From NCBI GenBank assembly GCA_963748205.1, contig CAVVIB010000022.1:82105-146104 (forward strand): a stretch of DNA of 64,000 nt, written 5' to 3'. This document shows, piece after piece, positions 54,077 through 62,464 of this stretch (position 1 is the stretch's first letter; every line of letters begins with the position of its first letter). This stretch comes from JAIBJN01 sp963748205. GTDB taxonomy: Bacteria; Actinomycetota; Thermoleophilia; Gaiellales; Gaiellaceae. A program made the position numbers and the translations under genes. The notes beneath the pieces were generated by a model that was not told the DNA's origin, did not search any database, and was given only the letters and a program-made list of their open reading frames with translations.

Positions 54077-55461
54077 CTACGCCGTCAGATCCGCCGCCAG
54101 CTCCTCGAAGGCGGCGACGAAGGCGTCGCAGTCCTCGAAGGAGTGCACGACCGAGAGCGTCCATTCCTCCTCGCGGCCGGGGGTCATGAAGACGCCGCGG
54201 TTCATGTTGTAGAGCCAGGCGAGGTCGGCAAGCTCGCCGTCCTGGTGCTCCTTGTAGGTCTCGTAGTCGACGATCTTCGTCGGCGCGAAGGTGACGCAGC
54301 CCTTGGCGCCAACGCCGACCGCGTAGCCGGAGAGCCCGTAGCGCTCGATCACGCCCTGGCACCCGGCGAGGATGCGGTCGTTGAGGGCGTCCAGGTGCTC
54401 GTAGGCCTCCGGCGTCATCACCTCGAGGAGGCTCGCACGCGCCGCTGCCATCGAGAGCGGGTTCCCGTTGTAGGTCCCCACCTGGTAGACGCGCTCGTCC
54501 TCGACAACCTCGAAGACCTCCTCGGTGCCGCCGATCGCGCCGGATGGGAGGCCGCCGCCCAGCGTCTTGGCGAGCGTGACCATGTCGGGCTCGACTCCGA
54601 AGCGCTCCGTGGCGCCGCCGGCGGCGATGCAGAGGCCGGTCTTCACCTCGTCGAAGATGAGGACGATCTCGTGCCTGCGCGTGAGCTCGCGCACGGCCTC
54701 GAGGTAGCCGGGCTCGGGGAGCACGACCCCGAGGTTCATCATCGCCGCCTCCATGATCACGCAGGCCGGCTTGCGGCCCTCCTCGATCAGGCGCTCGATC
54801 CGGCGCTCCATCGAGCCGGCGTCGTTGAAGGGCACCGCGATCGTCAGGTCGGCGACGGACTGCGGGATGCCCTCGCCGTACGGCAGTGAGGCGTAGTTGT
54901 CCCGGTCGCCGATCTGGTCGTACGGGACGCCGATCGAGACCATCACGTAGTCGTGGTGGCCATGGTAGGAGCCGAAGATCTTCACGATCGTGTCCCGGCC
55001 CGTGAGCGGCGCGCGCGATGCGGATCGCGTCCATCGTCGCCTCCGAGCCCGGAGTTCGTGTACCGCCACTTCGGGAGGCCCCAGCGCCGCTTGAGCTCCT
55101 CGCCGACGACGATCGCGTCCTCGGTCGGGGCGGCGAAGTGCGTGCCGAGCTTGTACCGCTCGGCGACGGCCTTCTCGATCGCGGGATGGGCGTGGCCCTG
55201 CACCATCGAGCCGAAGCCGTTGTGGAAGTCCAGGAGCTCGTTCCCGTCGACGTCCCAGACCTTCGCGCCCTGGCCGCGCTCGAGGTAGATCGGCCAGGGG
55301 TCGCGCACCTGGTACGAGGAGGCGACGCCGCCCGAGAGCGTCTTGCGGGCGCGGTCGTACATGGCGCGGGAGCCGCCCGTGCGCTCGTTCAGCCGGCTCT
55401 CCTCGCGCTCGGTCAGCTCTTGGACGCGCTCCCGGTCGATCTGGGTGGTGGTGACGGCCAT
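54077..55461 (-). CDS. class III aminotransferase, glutamate-1-semialdehyde aminomutase-like (two frameshifts)
   Basis: PLP enzyme of about 460 residues. The N-terminal part has LSGGVASSYQVRDPWP and VWDVDGNELLDFHNGFGSM. After shifts near 55047 and 55015 come SEATMDAIRIARA, IVKIFGSYHGHHDYV, LIFDEVKTGLC and the PLP-lysine in LAKTLGGGLPSGAIGG. The extended N-terminus exceeds that of HemL and no heme genes are near, so a catabolic amine or amino-acid aminotransferase is more likely. The ATG lies two bases before the potA stop end in the operon. Confidence 0.88.
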
Positions 55462-55462
55462 G

Positions 55463-56556
55463 TCAGCTCTCCTCGTCAGGGGCGGGCGACGGCGCGAGAA
55501 CCCGGATGGCGTCCTGCGGGAGGTGGAGCGTGAGCGAGTCTCCCTCCCCGTAGCCGAGCGGATTGCCGTCGTTCGGCACGATCGCCTTGATCAGGCTACC
55601 GCCCAGCATGCGGACGCGAAGCTCTCGGAACCCGCCGAGGAAGACGGCGTGCTCGACGAGGCCGGGCATGCGGTTCTCGCCCTCGGTCCCGGCCGGCTCG
55701 ACCTGGACGCGCTCGGGCCGGATCATCGCCTTGACGTCGCCCCGTGCGGAGATCTCGCCCTGCTCGGCGCGGAGCGTTCGCTCGGCTACGCGGAGCGTGC
55801 AGCAGTTGCCTTCGCTGCCCATGGCCTCGGCGGCGATGAGGTTGGAGACGCCGAGGAAGTCGGCGACGAAGAGCGTCTCGGGATCCTCGTAGACGGCTTG
55901 CGGCGGACCGGCCTGCTCCACGTGACCCTCGTTCATGACGGCGATCCGGTCGCTCATCGTCAGCGCCTCCTCCTGGTCGTGCGTGACGAAGATGAACGTG
56001 ACGCCGACCTCGGACTGGAGCGCCTTGAGCTCGACCTGGAGGTCCTTGCGGAGCGCGCGTCGAGCGCGCCGAGCGGCTCGTCGAGGAGCAGCACCCGCGG
56101 TCGAAGGACAAGTGCACGTGCGAGCGCGACGCGCTGCTGCTGACCGCCGGAGAGCTCGTGCGGCTTGCGCCGCTCGAAGCCGGTCAGCTGGACGAGGTCG
56201 AGCATCTCGCCGACCTTCTGCTTGCGCTCGTTCTTCGACGCCTTGTGGTACTTGAGGCCGAAGGCCACGTTGTCCGCGACCGAGAGGTGGGGGAAGAGCG
56301 CGTAGCTCTGGAAGACCGTGTTGACGCTGCGCTTGTGCGGCGGAACGTGCGCGACGTCGACGCCGTCGAGCAGGATGCGCCCGCTCGTCGGCCGCTCGAA
56401 GCCGGCGATCATCCGGAGCGTCGTCGTCTTCCCACAACCGGACGGGCCGACCATCGTGAAGAACTCGCCCGGGGGCATCTCGAGGTCGATCCCTTCGACG
56501 GCAACCACGTCGCGATAGTTCTTGACCAGGGACTCGAGCTGGACTTGGCCTTCCAT
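55463..56556 (-). CDS. potA: polyamine-type ABC transporter ATP-binding protein (one frameshift)
   Basis: ATPase of a PotABCD/FbpC-type importer. Walker A GPSGCGKTTTLRMIAG, signature ELSGGQQQRVALARAL, Walker B LLLDEPLGALD and the H-loop FVTHDQEEALTMSDRIAVM are visible, followed by a TOBE-like tail (MIRPERVQV, LHLPQDAIRVL). The shift near 56040-56060 lies just after the D-loop. It is about 362 residues. It sits directly after the two permeases. The potA symbol denotes the family, not a proven polyamine substrate. Confidence 0.9.
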
Positions 56557-56559
56557 GGA

Positions 56560-57414
56560 CTACACCTCTCCGAGGGTCGCGGCTTCCGCTGCGCTGCCCG
56601 CTCCGGCGAACCGGCGGTAGACCACGTACGCGAGCGCGAGCGTGACGAGCGTGATGACGAGCGTGATGGTGGCGAGCGCGTTCAGTGCCGGGCTCGGGGC
56701 TCCGCGTGCGGTGGCGTAGAGAAGCATCGAGACCGTGTTCGTGTCCGCGCCCGCCGACAGGTACTGCGTGATGACGAAGTCGTCGATCGAGAGCGCGAAG
56801 ACGATGCCTGCGCTCGCGAGGATGGCGGGCGCGAGGAGCGGCAGGATCACGCGCATGAGCCGGTCGCGGAACGGCGCGCCGAGGTCTGCCGCCGCCTCCT
56901 CGTACTCGCGGCCGATCGTCACGAGGCGCCCTCGCACGATCACGACGACGTAGGAGACGGCGAAGGTGACCTGGCCGATCGCCTGCGCTGTCGTCCCAAG
57001 GCCCCAGCCGTTGAAGACCTGGAGGAAGAGGAGCAGGAGCGCAACGCCCATGACGAGCTCGGGCGTGACCAGCGGAAGGAGCATGAGCGTGTTCACCCCG
57101 CCGCTGCCCCGCCCGCGCCAGCGCTGGAGGCCGAGCGCGAGGGCCACGCCGAGCGGAACCGCGATGGCGACGCAGATGACGGCCAGAACGAGCGTGTGCT
57201 CGAGCGCCGACTGGAGCGACGGGTCGTTCTTCACGCTGCCGGTTTCCCCCGTGAACCAGCGCATGGAGAAGCCCTGCCAGGTCGTGCGCGAGCGCCCGTC
57301 GTTGAACGCGAAGAGCACAGCGATCGCCACGGGCACGATCGACCAGAGGATGTAGAGGATCGTGACCGCCGGCAGGAAGCGAGGCCGGCCCCAGGGGTTG
57401 CGGAGCCACTTCAT
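56560..57414 (-). CDS. potC: polyamine-type ABC transporter permease (PotC-like)
   Basis: 284-residue permease with six helices, starting MKWLRNPWGRPRFLPAVTILY. The ATPase-contact EAA loop is EYEEAAADLGAPFRDRLMRVILPLLAP, split here by position near residue 185. The ATG overlaps the upstream permease stop (ATGA, 57414-57411). The order potD-potB-potC-potA differs from the E. coli operon order but keeps all four parts. Confidence 0.9.
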   Translation of the reverse strand: MKWLRNPWGRPRFLPAVTILYILWSIVPVAIAVLFAFNDGRSRTTWQGFSMRWFTGETGSVKNDPSLQSALEHTLVLAVICVAIAVPLGVALALGLQRWRGRGSGGVNTLMLLPLVTPELVMGVALLLLFLQVFNGWGLGTTAQAIGQVTFAVSYVVVIVRGRLVTIGREYEEAAADLGAPFRDRLMRVILPLLAPAILASAGIVFALSIDDFVITQYLSAGADTNTVSMLLYATARGAPSPALNALATITLVITLVTLALAYVVYRRFAGAGSAAEAATLGEV

Positions 57415-58325
57415 GTCCTTATCGCCTCGTCCGCGCGCCTCGTCTGGCGCAGGTAATAGAGCATGAAGATCAGCAGGACGACGGAGAGGAGGACCGTGAG
57501 CACCGCGCCGACCGTCTTCTGCGAGCCCTGGCGCGTGAAGAGGTCGATCTGGTTCCCGGTCATGCTCGTCCGCGTCGAGGCCGAGATGAGATCGTTCGTG
57601 TAGTAGTCGCCGAACATCGGCAGTGCGATCAGCACGGTGCCGGCGAGGATCCCGGGCATCGAGAGCGGGAGGGTGACCCGCCTGAAGGCGGCGAATGGGC
57701 TGGCGCCGAGGTCGCGTGCCGCCTCGATCTGGCGCTGGTCGATGCGGTCGAGGGCGGCGAAGAGCGGCAGGATCAGGAACGGGATGTAGCCGTAGACGAG
57801 GGCGAGAACGAGCGTCGAGGGCTGGCCCTCGAGCCAGCCGCCCTCGTTGGTGAGCAGGCCGAGCGCGATGAAGAGCTCGTCGATCGCAAGCGCGTCGAGG
57901 AACCTGGTCGCCAGCCCGTCGGGCGACAACAGGTTGATCCACGCCAGCATCTTCATCAGGTAGTTGATCCAGAACGGCAGGATCAGCAGGAGCAGCAGGA
58001 GGCCGCGCCAGCGGCCCGCGTGGCGGGCGGCGAAGTACGCGACCGGGTAGCCGATGACGAGCGCGATCGCCAGGGCGATCGCCACGTACCCGAAGGTCCG
58101 GAGGAAGACGGTGAGGTACTCCTCGCCGTCCCAGATGTTCTCGAGGACCTGGAGGACATACCCGACGTTCCAGTCGAGCGGGTTCCAGTACGGCACCGGC
58201 TCGTTGAGCGTGTTCTGGTTCCCGAACGCAACGCAGATGACCGTGTAGAAGGCGACGAGAAAGAAGAGCGAGAGCCAGGCGACGCCCGGGAGTGCCAGGA
58301 ACCGCCAGGTCCAGCGAGATTCCAT
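57411..58325 (-). CDS. potB: polyamine-type ABC transporter permease (PotB-like)
   Basis: 304-residue permease. First helix LALPGVAWLSLFFLVAFYTV, then a long periplasmic loop, then TFGYVAIALAIALVIGYPVAY and LPFWINYLMKMLAWINLL. The EAA loop is IEAARDLGASPFAAFRRVTLP. It starts six bases after the binding-protein gene and overlaps the potC start. Confidence 0.91.
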   Translation of the reverse strand: MESRWTWRFLALPGVAWLSLFFLVAFYTVICVAFGNQNTLNEPVPYWNPLDWNVGYVLQVLENIWDGEEYLTVFLRTFGYVAIALAIALVIGYPVAYFAARHAGRWRGLLLLLLILPFWINYLMKMLAWINLLSPDGLATRFLDALAIDELFIALGLLTNEGGWLEGQPSTLVLALVYGYIPFLILPLFAALDRIDQRQIEAARDLGASPFAAFRRVTLPLSMPGILAGTVLIALPMFGDYYTNDLISASTRTSMTGNQIDLFTRQGSQKTVGAVLTVLLSVVLLIFMLYYLRQTRRADEAIRT

Positions 58326-58331
58326 TGCCGG

Positions 58332-59675
58332 CTAGCCCGCCCTGAACTGGGCCCAGGCGTCGTCCCAGAGACGCTCGCCTTCGACGGTCAGCTGGAGCAG
58401 CGCCTGGTTGGCGAGGAACTGCTCGGGGCGGATGACGGCAGGCGCGAGGGTCTCGGGGATCAGGCCTTCGTTGAGCAGAGCGTCCGCGTCGATTCCCTTC
58501 TGCGGCGGGATGTAGCCGTTGAAGTCCGTGAAGTTCTGGAAGGCGTTCTCCTCGTCGAGCAGGAAGTCGAGGAAGAGATGGGCGAGCACGGGGCTTTCGG
58601 CCGCGCGCGTAATGCAGAGGAAGTCGTTCTGGACGACGCCCCCGCTCCCGGGCCACCAGAAGGAGAGCACGTCGGGGCTGACGCCTTCGGGCATGTAGTA
58701 AAAGGCCCCGGCGAGCAGATCGCCCGACCACGAGTGGTGAAGCACTGCCGTGCCCTCGGGCAAGGTCTGGTAGTCGGTGATCGTGACCTTGATGTTGGCG
58801 ATGTCCGTGAGCTCCTGGAGATCGCGGCCGGCCTTCTCGATCAGCTCGGGATCCTCGGTGTTCAGGTCCGGGATGAATCCGTCCCGAAGGGCGTCGCGCT
58901 GCATGGGCATGCTGAGCCCGTCCCGCTTGTCGTCGAGTAGGCCGACCTTCCCGCGGTAGGCGGACGACTCCCAGAAGATGTCCCACGGGACGTCCATCTC
59001 GGCGATGTCCTCGCGGACGAGGTCGTTACGCCAGCCGATCCCGTCAGACCACACGACGTACGGCACCGTGTAGCGCGCCCCGCGGTCGTAGTACGGGTCG
59101 GCCAGCTCGGGCCAGATGTTCGCGGCGAGGTTCGGCAGGTACGTGTGGTTGAGCGGCTGCAGGAGCTGCAGCGCCATCAGGCTGCCGATGTTCGAGCCGG
59201 AGAGGCCGAGGATGACGTCGTATGCGACGGAGCCCGACTGCAGCTTCGCGACCGCCTCGTCAGCCGAGTTGTACGTCGCGAGCTCGACGGCGCAGTCGTA
59301 GGTCTGCCTGAACTCCTGGACGAGGGCGGGATCGATGTAGTCCGCGTAGTTGAAGAGCCTGAGCGTGGCTCCGGACTCCTGCTCGAGACCGTCTGCGATC
59401 GGCTGGTTGTCCTCGGTGATCGTCCAGGTGACGCTGTTGTCGTTGCGCGGGAGCGGGGCGCCGCCGGGGCCGACCGGCTTCGCCTCGACGAGCGGCGAGC
59501 CGCCGCCGCCCTCACCGGGAGCGCAGTCCGCGATCGGTGTCGTGGTGTTCTCGCAGGCCGCCAAGCCGCCGGCCACGCCGACGCCTGCAGCGGCTGCGGC
59601 AGCGCCGCGGAGCAGCTGCCCTCGGGTGAACCCGGTTCGATCCTTCGGGTGAGCCATGCCAGGCGGAAGGCGCAT
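58332..59675 (-). CDS. potD: polyamine-type ABC transporter substrate-binding lipoprotein (PotD-like)
   Basis: 447-residue extracytoplasmic binding protein. The signal segment ends in a lipobox GGLAAC with Cys41, so it is anchored as a lipoprotein. An unusual linker of about 70 residues rich in Pro, Gly and Ala precedes the mature fold. LRLFNYADYIDPALVQEFRQ and DVILGLSGSNIGSL are typical of spermidine/putrescine-binding proteins. GGGAG lies about six bases before ATG 59675, supporting that start over ATG 59657. The ligand cannot be read; family members also bind other cationic amines. Confidence 0.9.
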   Translation of the reverse strand: MRLPPGMAHPKDRTGFTRGQLLRGAAAAAAGVGVAGGLAACENTTTPIADCAPGEGGGGSPLVEAKPVGPGGAPLPRNDNSVTWTITEDNQPIADGLEQESGATLRLFNYADYIDPALVQEFRQTYDCAVELATYNSADEAVAKLQSGSVAYDVILGLSGSNIGSLMALQLLQPLNHTYLPNLAANIWPELADPYYDRGARYTVPYVVWSDGIGWRNDLVREDIAEMDVPWDIFWESSAYRGKVGLLDDKRDGLSMPMQRDALRDGFIPDLNTEDPELIEKAGRDLQELTDIANIKVTITDYQTLPEGTAVLHHSWSGDLLAGAFYYMPEGVSPDVLSFWWPGSGGVVQNDFLCITRAAESPVLAHLFLDFLLDEENAFQNFTDFNGYIPPQKGIDADALLNEGLIPETLAPAVIRPEQFLANQALLQLTVEGERLWDDAWAQFRAG

Positions 59676-59699
59676 TCAACGCTCCCGCGCCCGGCAAAG

Positions 59700-60836
59700 T
59701 CAAGCGGCAGGCGACTCCACTGCCGGGAGTTTCTCCCGCAGGTCGGCCACCTCTGCCGCCACGCGCTCCATCAAAGGCAGCGGGCCGGTGGTGATGCGGA
59801 CGAAGCCCGCGAGGCCGAACTCGCTGCCGGCACGGACGAGGAAGCCCCTGCGCGCGAGCCCGTCGGTGAGCGCGATGTCGTCGACGCCCACGTCCACGAG
59901 GAGGAAGTTCGCCTGGGACGGGTACGGCGTGGCGCCGCCCGCCCGGAGCCCCTTGTCCAGCCGCTCGCGACCCTCCGCGTTCGACAGCCGGCGCTTCTCC
60001 ACGAGCTCGACCTGCCGCAGGCTCGCCCGGCCCGCGGCGAGCGCCGCCCGGTTGACGTTGAACGGCTCCTGGACGACGTCGAGGAGCTCCGCAAGCGGCT
60101 CCGCGACGATCGCGTAGCCGAGGCGGAGCCCGGCGAGCCCGAAGATCTTCGAGAACGTCCGCATGAGGACGATCGGCGCGCCGGCTTCGACGTCCGGGAG
60201 CCTGTCGACCCGCACGGCCGGGTCGACGTACTCGGTGTAGGCCTCGTCGACTATCACCGCGCAGCGCTCTGGCAGCCCGCCGAGCAGCCGCTGCCACTCG
60301 TCTCGGGTGACGAGCGACCCCGTGGGGTTGTTCGGGTCGCAAAGCCAGACCAGCCTGGAGTTCGTCTCGCGCGCGGCGGCGGCGAGCGCGTCCACGTCGT
60401 GGCGGAGCTCGCGGCTCGGCACCTCGACGACCCGGGCGCCCGCGGCGGCACAGGTCGTCGCGTAAAGGCCGTAGGTCGGCGCCGTCAGCACAACCGAGTC
60501 GCCGGGATCTAGGAAGGCGTGCGCGACCGTCGCGATCAGTGCCTGGATCCCGTGGCTCGGCACGATCCGCTCGGGGGACGTGCCCAGCCAGCCCGCGACG
60601 CTCTCGCGCAGATCGGAATACGCCTCGGCCGGGTAGATCCAGGCGCGCTCGAGCTCGGCGACGACCTCCTCCTCGACGCCCGGAAACGGGCCTTCCAGGC
60701 CTTCGTTCCAGTTGAGCTTCACGATCTCCTCGAGGCCGTAGGCCTCCTTCAGCTCGTCGAGGCTCGCGCCCGGGCGGTAGGGCTCGAGGCCGATCAGCGA
60801 CTGCTTGACGATGCCGCTCCAGTCGGTCACGTCCAC
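59700..60836 (-). CDS. HisC-like class I/II aminotransferase
   Basis: 378-residue PLP enzyme of the histidinol-phosphate aminotransferase/threonine-phosphate decarboxylase group. VKLNWNEGLEGPFP opens the fold. CDPNNPTGSLV, VIVDEAYTEYVDP and the PLP-lysine in RTFSKIFGLAGLRLGYA follow. The C-terminal Arg lies in GFVRITTGPL. The GTG start overlaps the ThDP enzyme stop by 10 bases. No histidine genes lie nearby, so a catabolic role within the operon is likelier than HisC proper. Confidence 0.88.
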   Translation of the reverse strand: MDVTDWSGIVKQSLIGLEPYRPGASLDELKEAYGLEEIVKLNWNEGLEGPFPGVEEEVVAELERAWIYPAEAYSDLRESVAGWLGTSPERIVPSHGIQALIATVAHAFLDPGDSVVLTAPTYGLYATTCAAAGARVVEVPSRELRHDVDALAAAARETNSRLVWLCDPNNPTGSLVTRDEWQRLLGGLPERCAVIVDEAYTEYVDPAVRVDRLPDVEAGAPIVLMRTFSKIFGLAGLRLGYAIVAEPLAELLDVVQEPFNVNRAALAAGRASLRQVELVEKRRLSNAEGRERLDKGLRAGGATPYPSQANFLLVDVGVDDIALTDGLARRGFLVRAGSEFGLAGFVRITTGPLPLMERVAAEVADLREKLPAVESPAA

Positions 60837-62464
60837 ATCTCCAGGAACGCGGGGACGTGGACGACCGCCGGCCCGTCTTCGGCGAAGGCCGCCCGGAGCG
60901 CGTCGGTGACACCGTCCGGCCCGACGGACACGACCGGCACGCCGAAGGCCTCGATCGCCGCGCGGAAGTCCGGCTCCACGAGGTCGACGCTGAAGGTCTC
61001 GCCGAACTGGTCGCGCTGGTACTCGCGCAGGATCCCGTAGCCGCCGTCGTCGATGAGGAGCAGCTTCGCGTTCAGCCCGTACTGCCGTGCGGGCGCGAGC
61101 TCGGCGAGGCCGTAGTTGAACCCGCCGTCACCGACCACGCCGAGCACGGGGCGGCCCGGCACGGCGAGCGAGGCGCCGAGGGCGGCCGGCCAGGAGTAGC
61201 CGAGCGTCCCGGACCCGAGCGGGTAGAGGAAGCTGCGTGGCTCGTACGCGGGGAAGTGCGCCGCCGCCCAATAGGCCAGGATCGTCATGTCCCAGGAGCT
61301 CACCGCCTCGCGCGGGAGCGCCTCGCGGACGGCGCCCACGAGGTCTCGCTCGAGGCCGCGGTCCTGCTCGTCGAGCCTCGCCTCGATGCGGCTCCGCACG
61401 TCGGCGACCCGCTGCTCTCCGGCTGTGGTCTCGCCGTTCGGAAGACGCTCGGTGAGCGCCGCGAGCACGCTGAGCGCGTCGCCGACGAGCCCGAGAGCCT
61501 CGTAGGTCGCGCCGATCCGCGCGGCGTCGGCGTCGACGTGGACGAGCCGGCCCTGGAGCTCCAGCGAGTACTGGCCGGTCGTCTCCGCTCCGAGCTCGGT
61601 GCCGACCGCGAGGAGCGCGTCCGCGCCGGCGAGAAGCTCGCGCACTGCCGGCTCGTCGTGCGCCGAGCCCACCGCGAGCGGGTGGTCCTCGGAAAACGCG
61701 CCCTTGCCCATGTACGTCGACACGACGGGCGCGCCCAGCCGTTCGGCAACCGTGCGCAGCTCGTCCCAGGCACCGGAGCGTAGAACGCCCGCGCCGGCCC
61801 AGACGACCGGGCGTTCGGCGTCGGCCAGGATGCGCGCCGCCTCGGCCAGGTCGGCGTCTGCGGGGAGCGGCGGCGACTCGGCCGCCGTGTCCAGGTCTCC
61901 CACCGGCACGTCCGTCTCGCCGGCCAGCACGTCCACGGGGATCTCGAGGAACACCGGCCCGCTCGGCGGGGTCAGCGCCCGGCGGAACGCCTCGGCGAGG
62001 AGGAGGGGGATCTGCTCGGCGGACTCGGCGCGCGCGGCCCACTTGACCACGGGCTCGAACGACGCCTTCTGGTCGGGCAGCTCGTGCAGAAATCCGCGGC
62101 CCGCGCCGATGAGGTCGTGCGGGATCTGGCTGGCGATCGCGACCACCGGAACGTGCGCGCTCGCTGCCTCCATGAGCGCGGCGAGCGAGATGAGCGCGCC
62201 CGGCCCGGTGGAGAGGAGGAGCGGCGCGGCCCGCCCGCTCACCCGCGCGTAGCCGTCTGCGGCGAAGCCCGCGGAGAGCTCGGTGCGGAGCCCGACGGCG
62301 CGAACCGGGCTCGTGCGCAGGCCGTCCCAGATGGCCAAGGCGTGGATCCCGGGCACGCCGAAAGCGACCTCGGCGCCGGCGGCCTCGAGGCACTCCGCGA
62401 CGAGCCGTCCGCCCGTACGCACTTTGACCGTCTGCGCCACAGCCGCGATCCTATCCAGGCGCAT
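60827..62464 (-). CDS. ThDP-dependent enzyme, acetolactate synthase/decarboxylase-like
   Basis: 545-residue three-domain ThDP enzyme. The N-terminal Glu for cofactor activation lies in LRTELSAGFAADGYAR. The middle domain is VWAGAGVLRSGAWDEL. The C-terminal cofactor motif runs GVVGDGGFNYGLAEL to LLIDDGGYGILREYQ. It could be a 2-oxo-acid decarboxylase or carboligase; acetolactate synthase proper is less likely without ilvN or ilvC. The ATG at 62464 faces the opposite gene's ATG in CATG, so GTG 62422 is a good alternative start. Confidence 0.87.
   Translation of the reverse strand: MRLDRIAAVAQTVKVRTGGRLVAECLEAAGAEVAFGVPGIHALAIWDGLRTSPVRAVGLRTELSAGFAADGYARVSGRAAPLLLSTGPGALISLAALMEAASAHVPVVAIASQIPHDLIGAGRGFLHELPDQKASFEPVVKWAARAESAEQIPLLLAEAFRRALTPPSGPVFLEIPVDVLAGETDVPVGDLDTAAESPPLPADADLAEAARILADAERPVVWAGAGVLRSGAWDELRTVAERLGAPVVSTYMGKGAFSEDHPLAVGSAHDEPAVRELLAGADALLAVGTELGAETTGQYSLELQGRLVHVDADAARIGATYEALGLVGDALSVLAALTERLPNGETTAGEQRVADVRSRIEARLDEQDRGLERDLVGAVREALPREAVSSWDMTILAYWAAAHFPAYEPRSFLYPLGSGTLGYSWPAALGASLAVPGRPVLGVVGDGGFNYGLAELAPARQYGLNAKLLLIDDGGYGILREYQRDQFGETFSVDLVEPDFRAAIEAFGVPVVSVGPDGVTDALRAAFAEDGPAVVHVPAFLEMWT

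Noticed and set aside
54077..55461. Heme biosynthesis role (HemL) for the class III aminotransferase
   Set aside because: Longer N-terminus, no heme genes nearby, and placement within an amine transport and oxidation operon.
59700..60836. Histidine biosynthesis gene hisC
   Set aside because: No other his genes; embedded in the amine operon with overlapping neighbours.
50147..62464. Genomic island acquired by transfer
   Set aside because: Base composition and codon style match the rest of the window, and no integrase, tRNA junction or direct repeats are seen at its ends.
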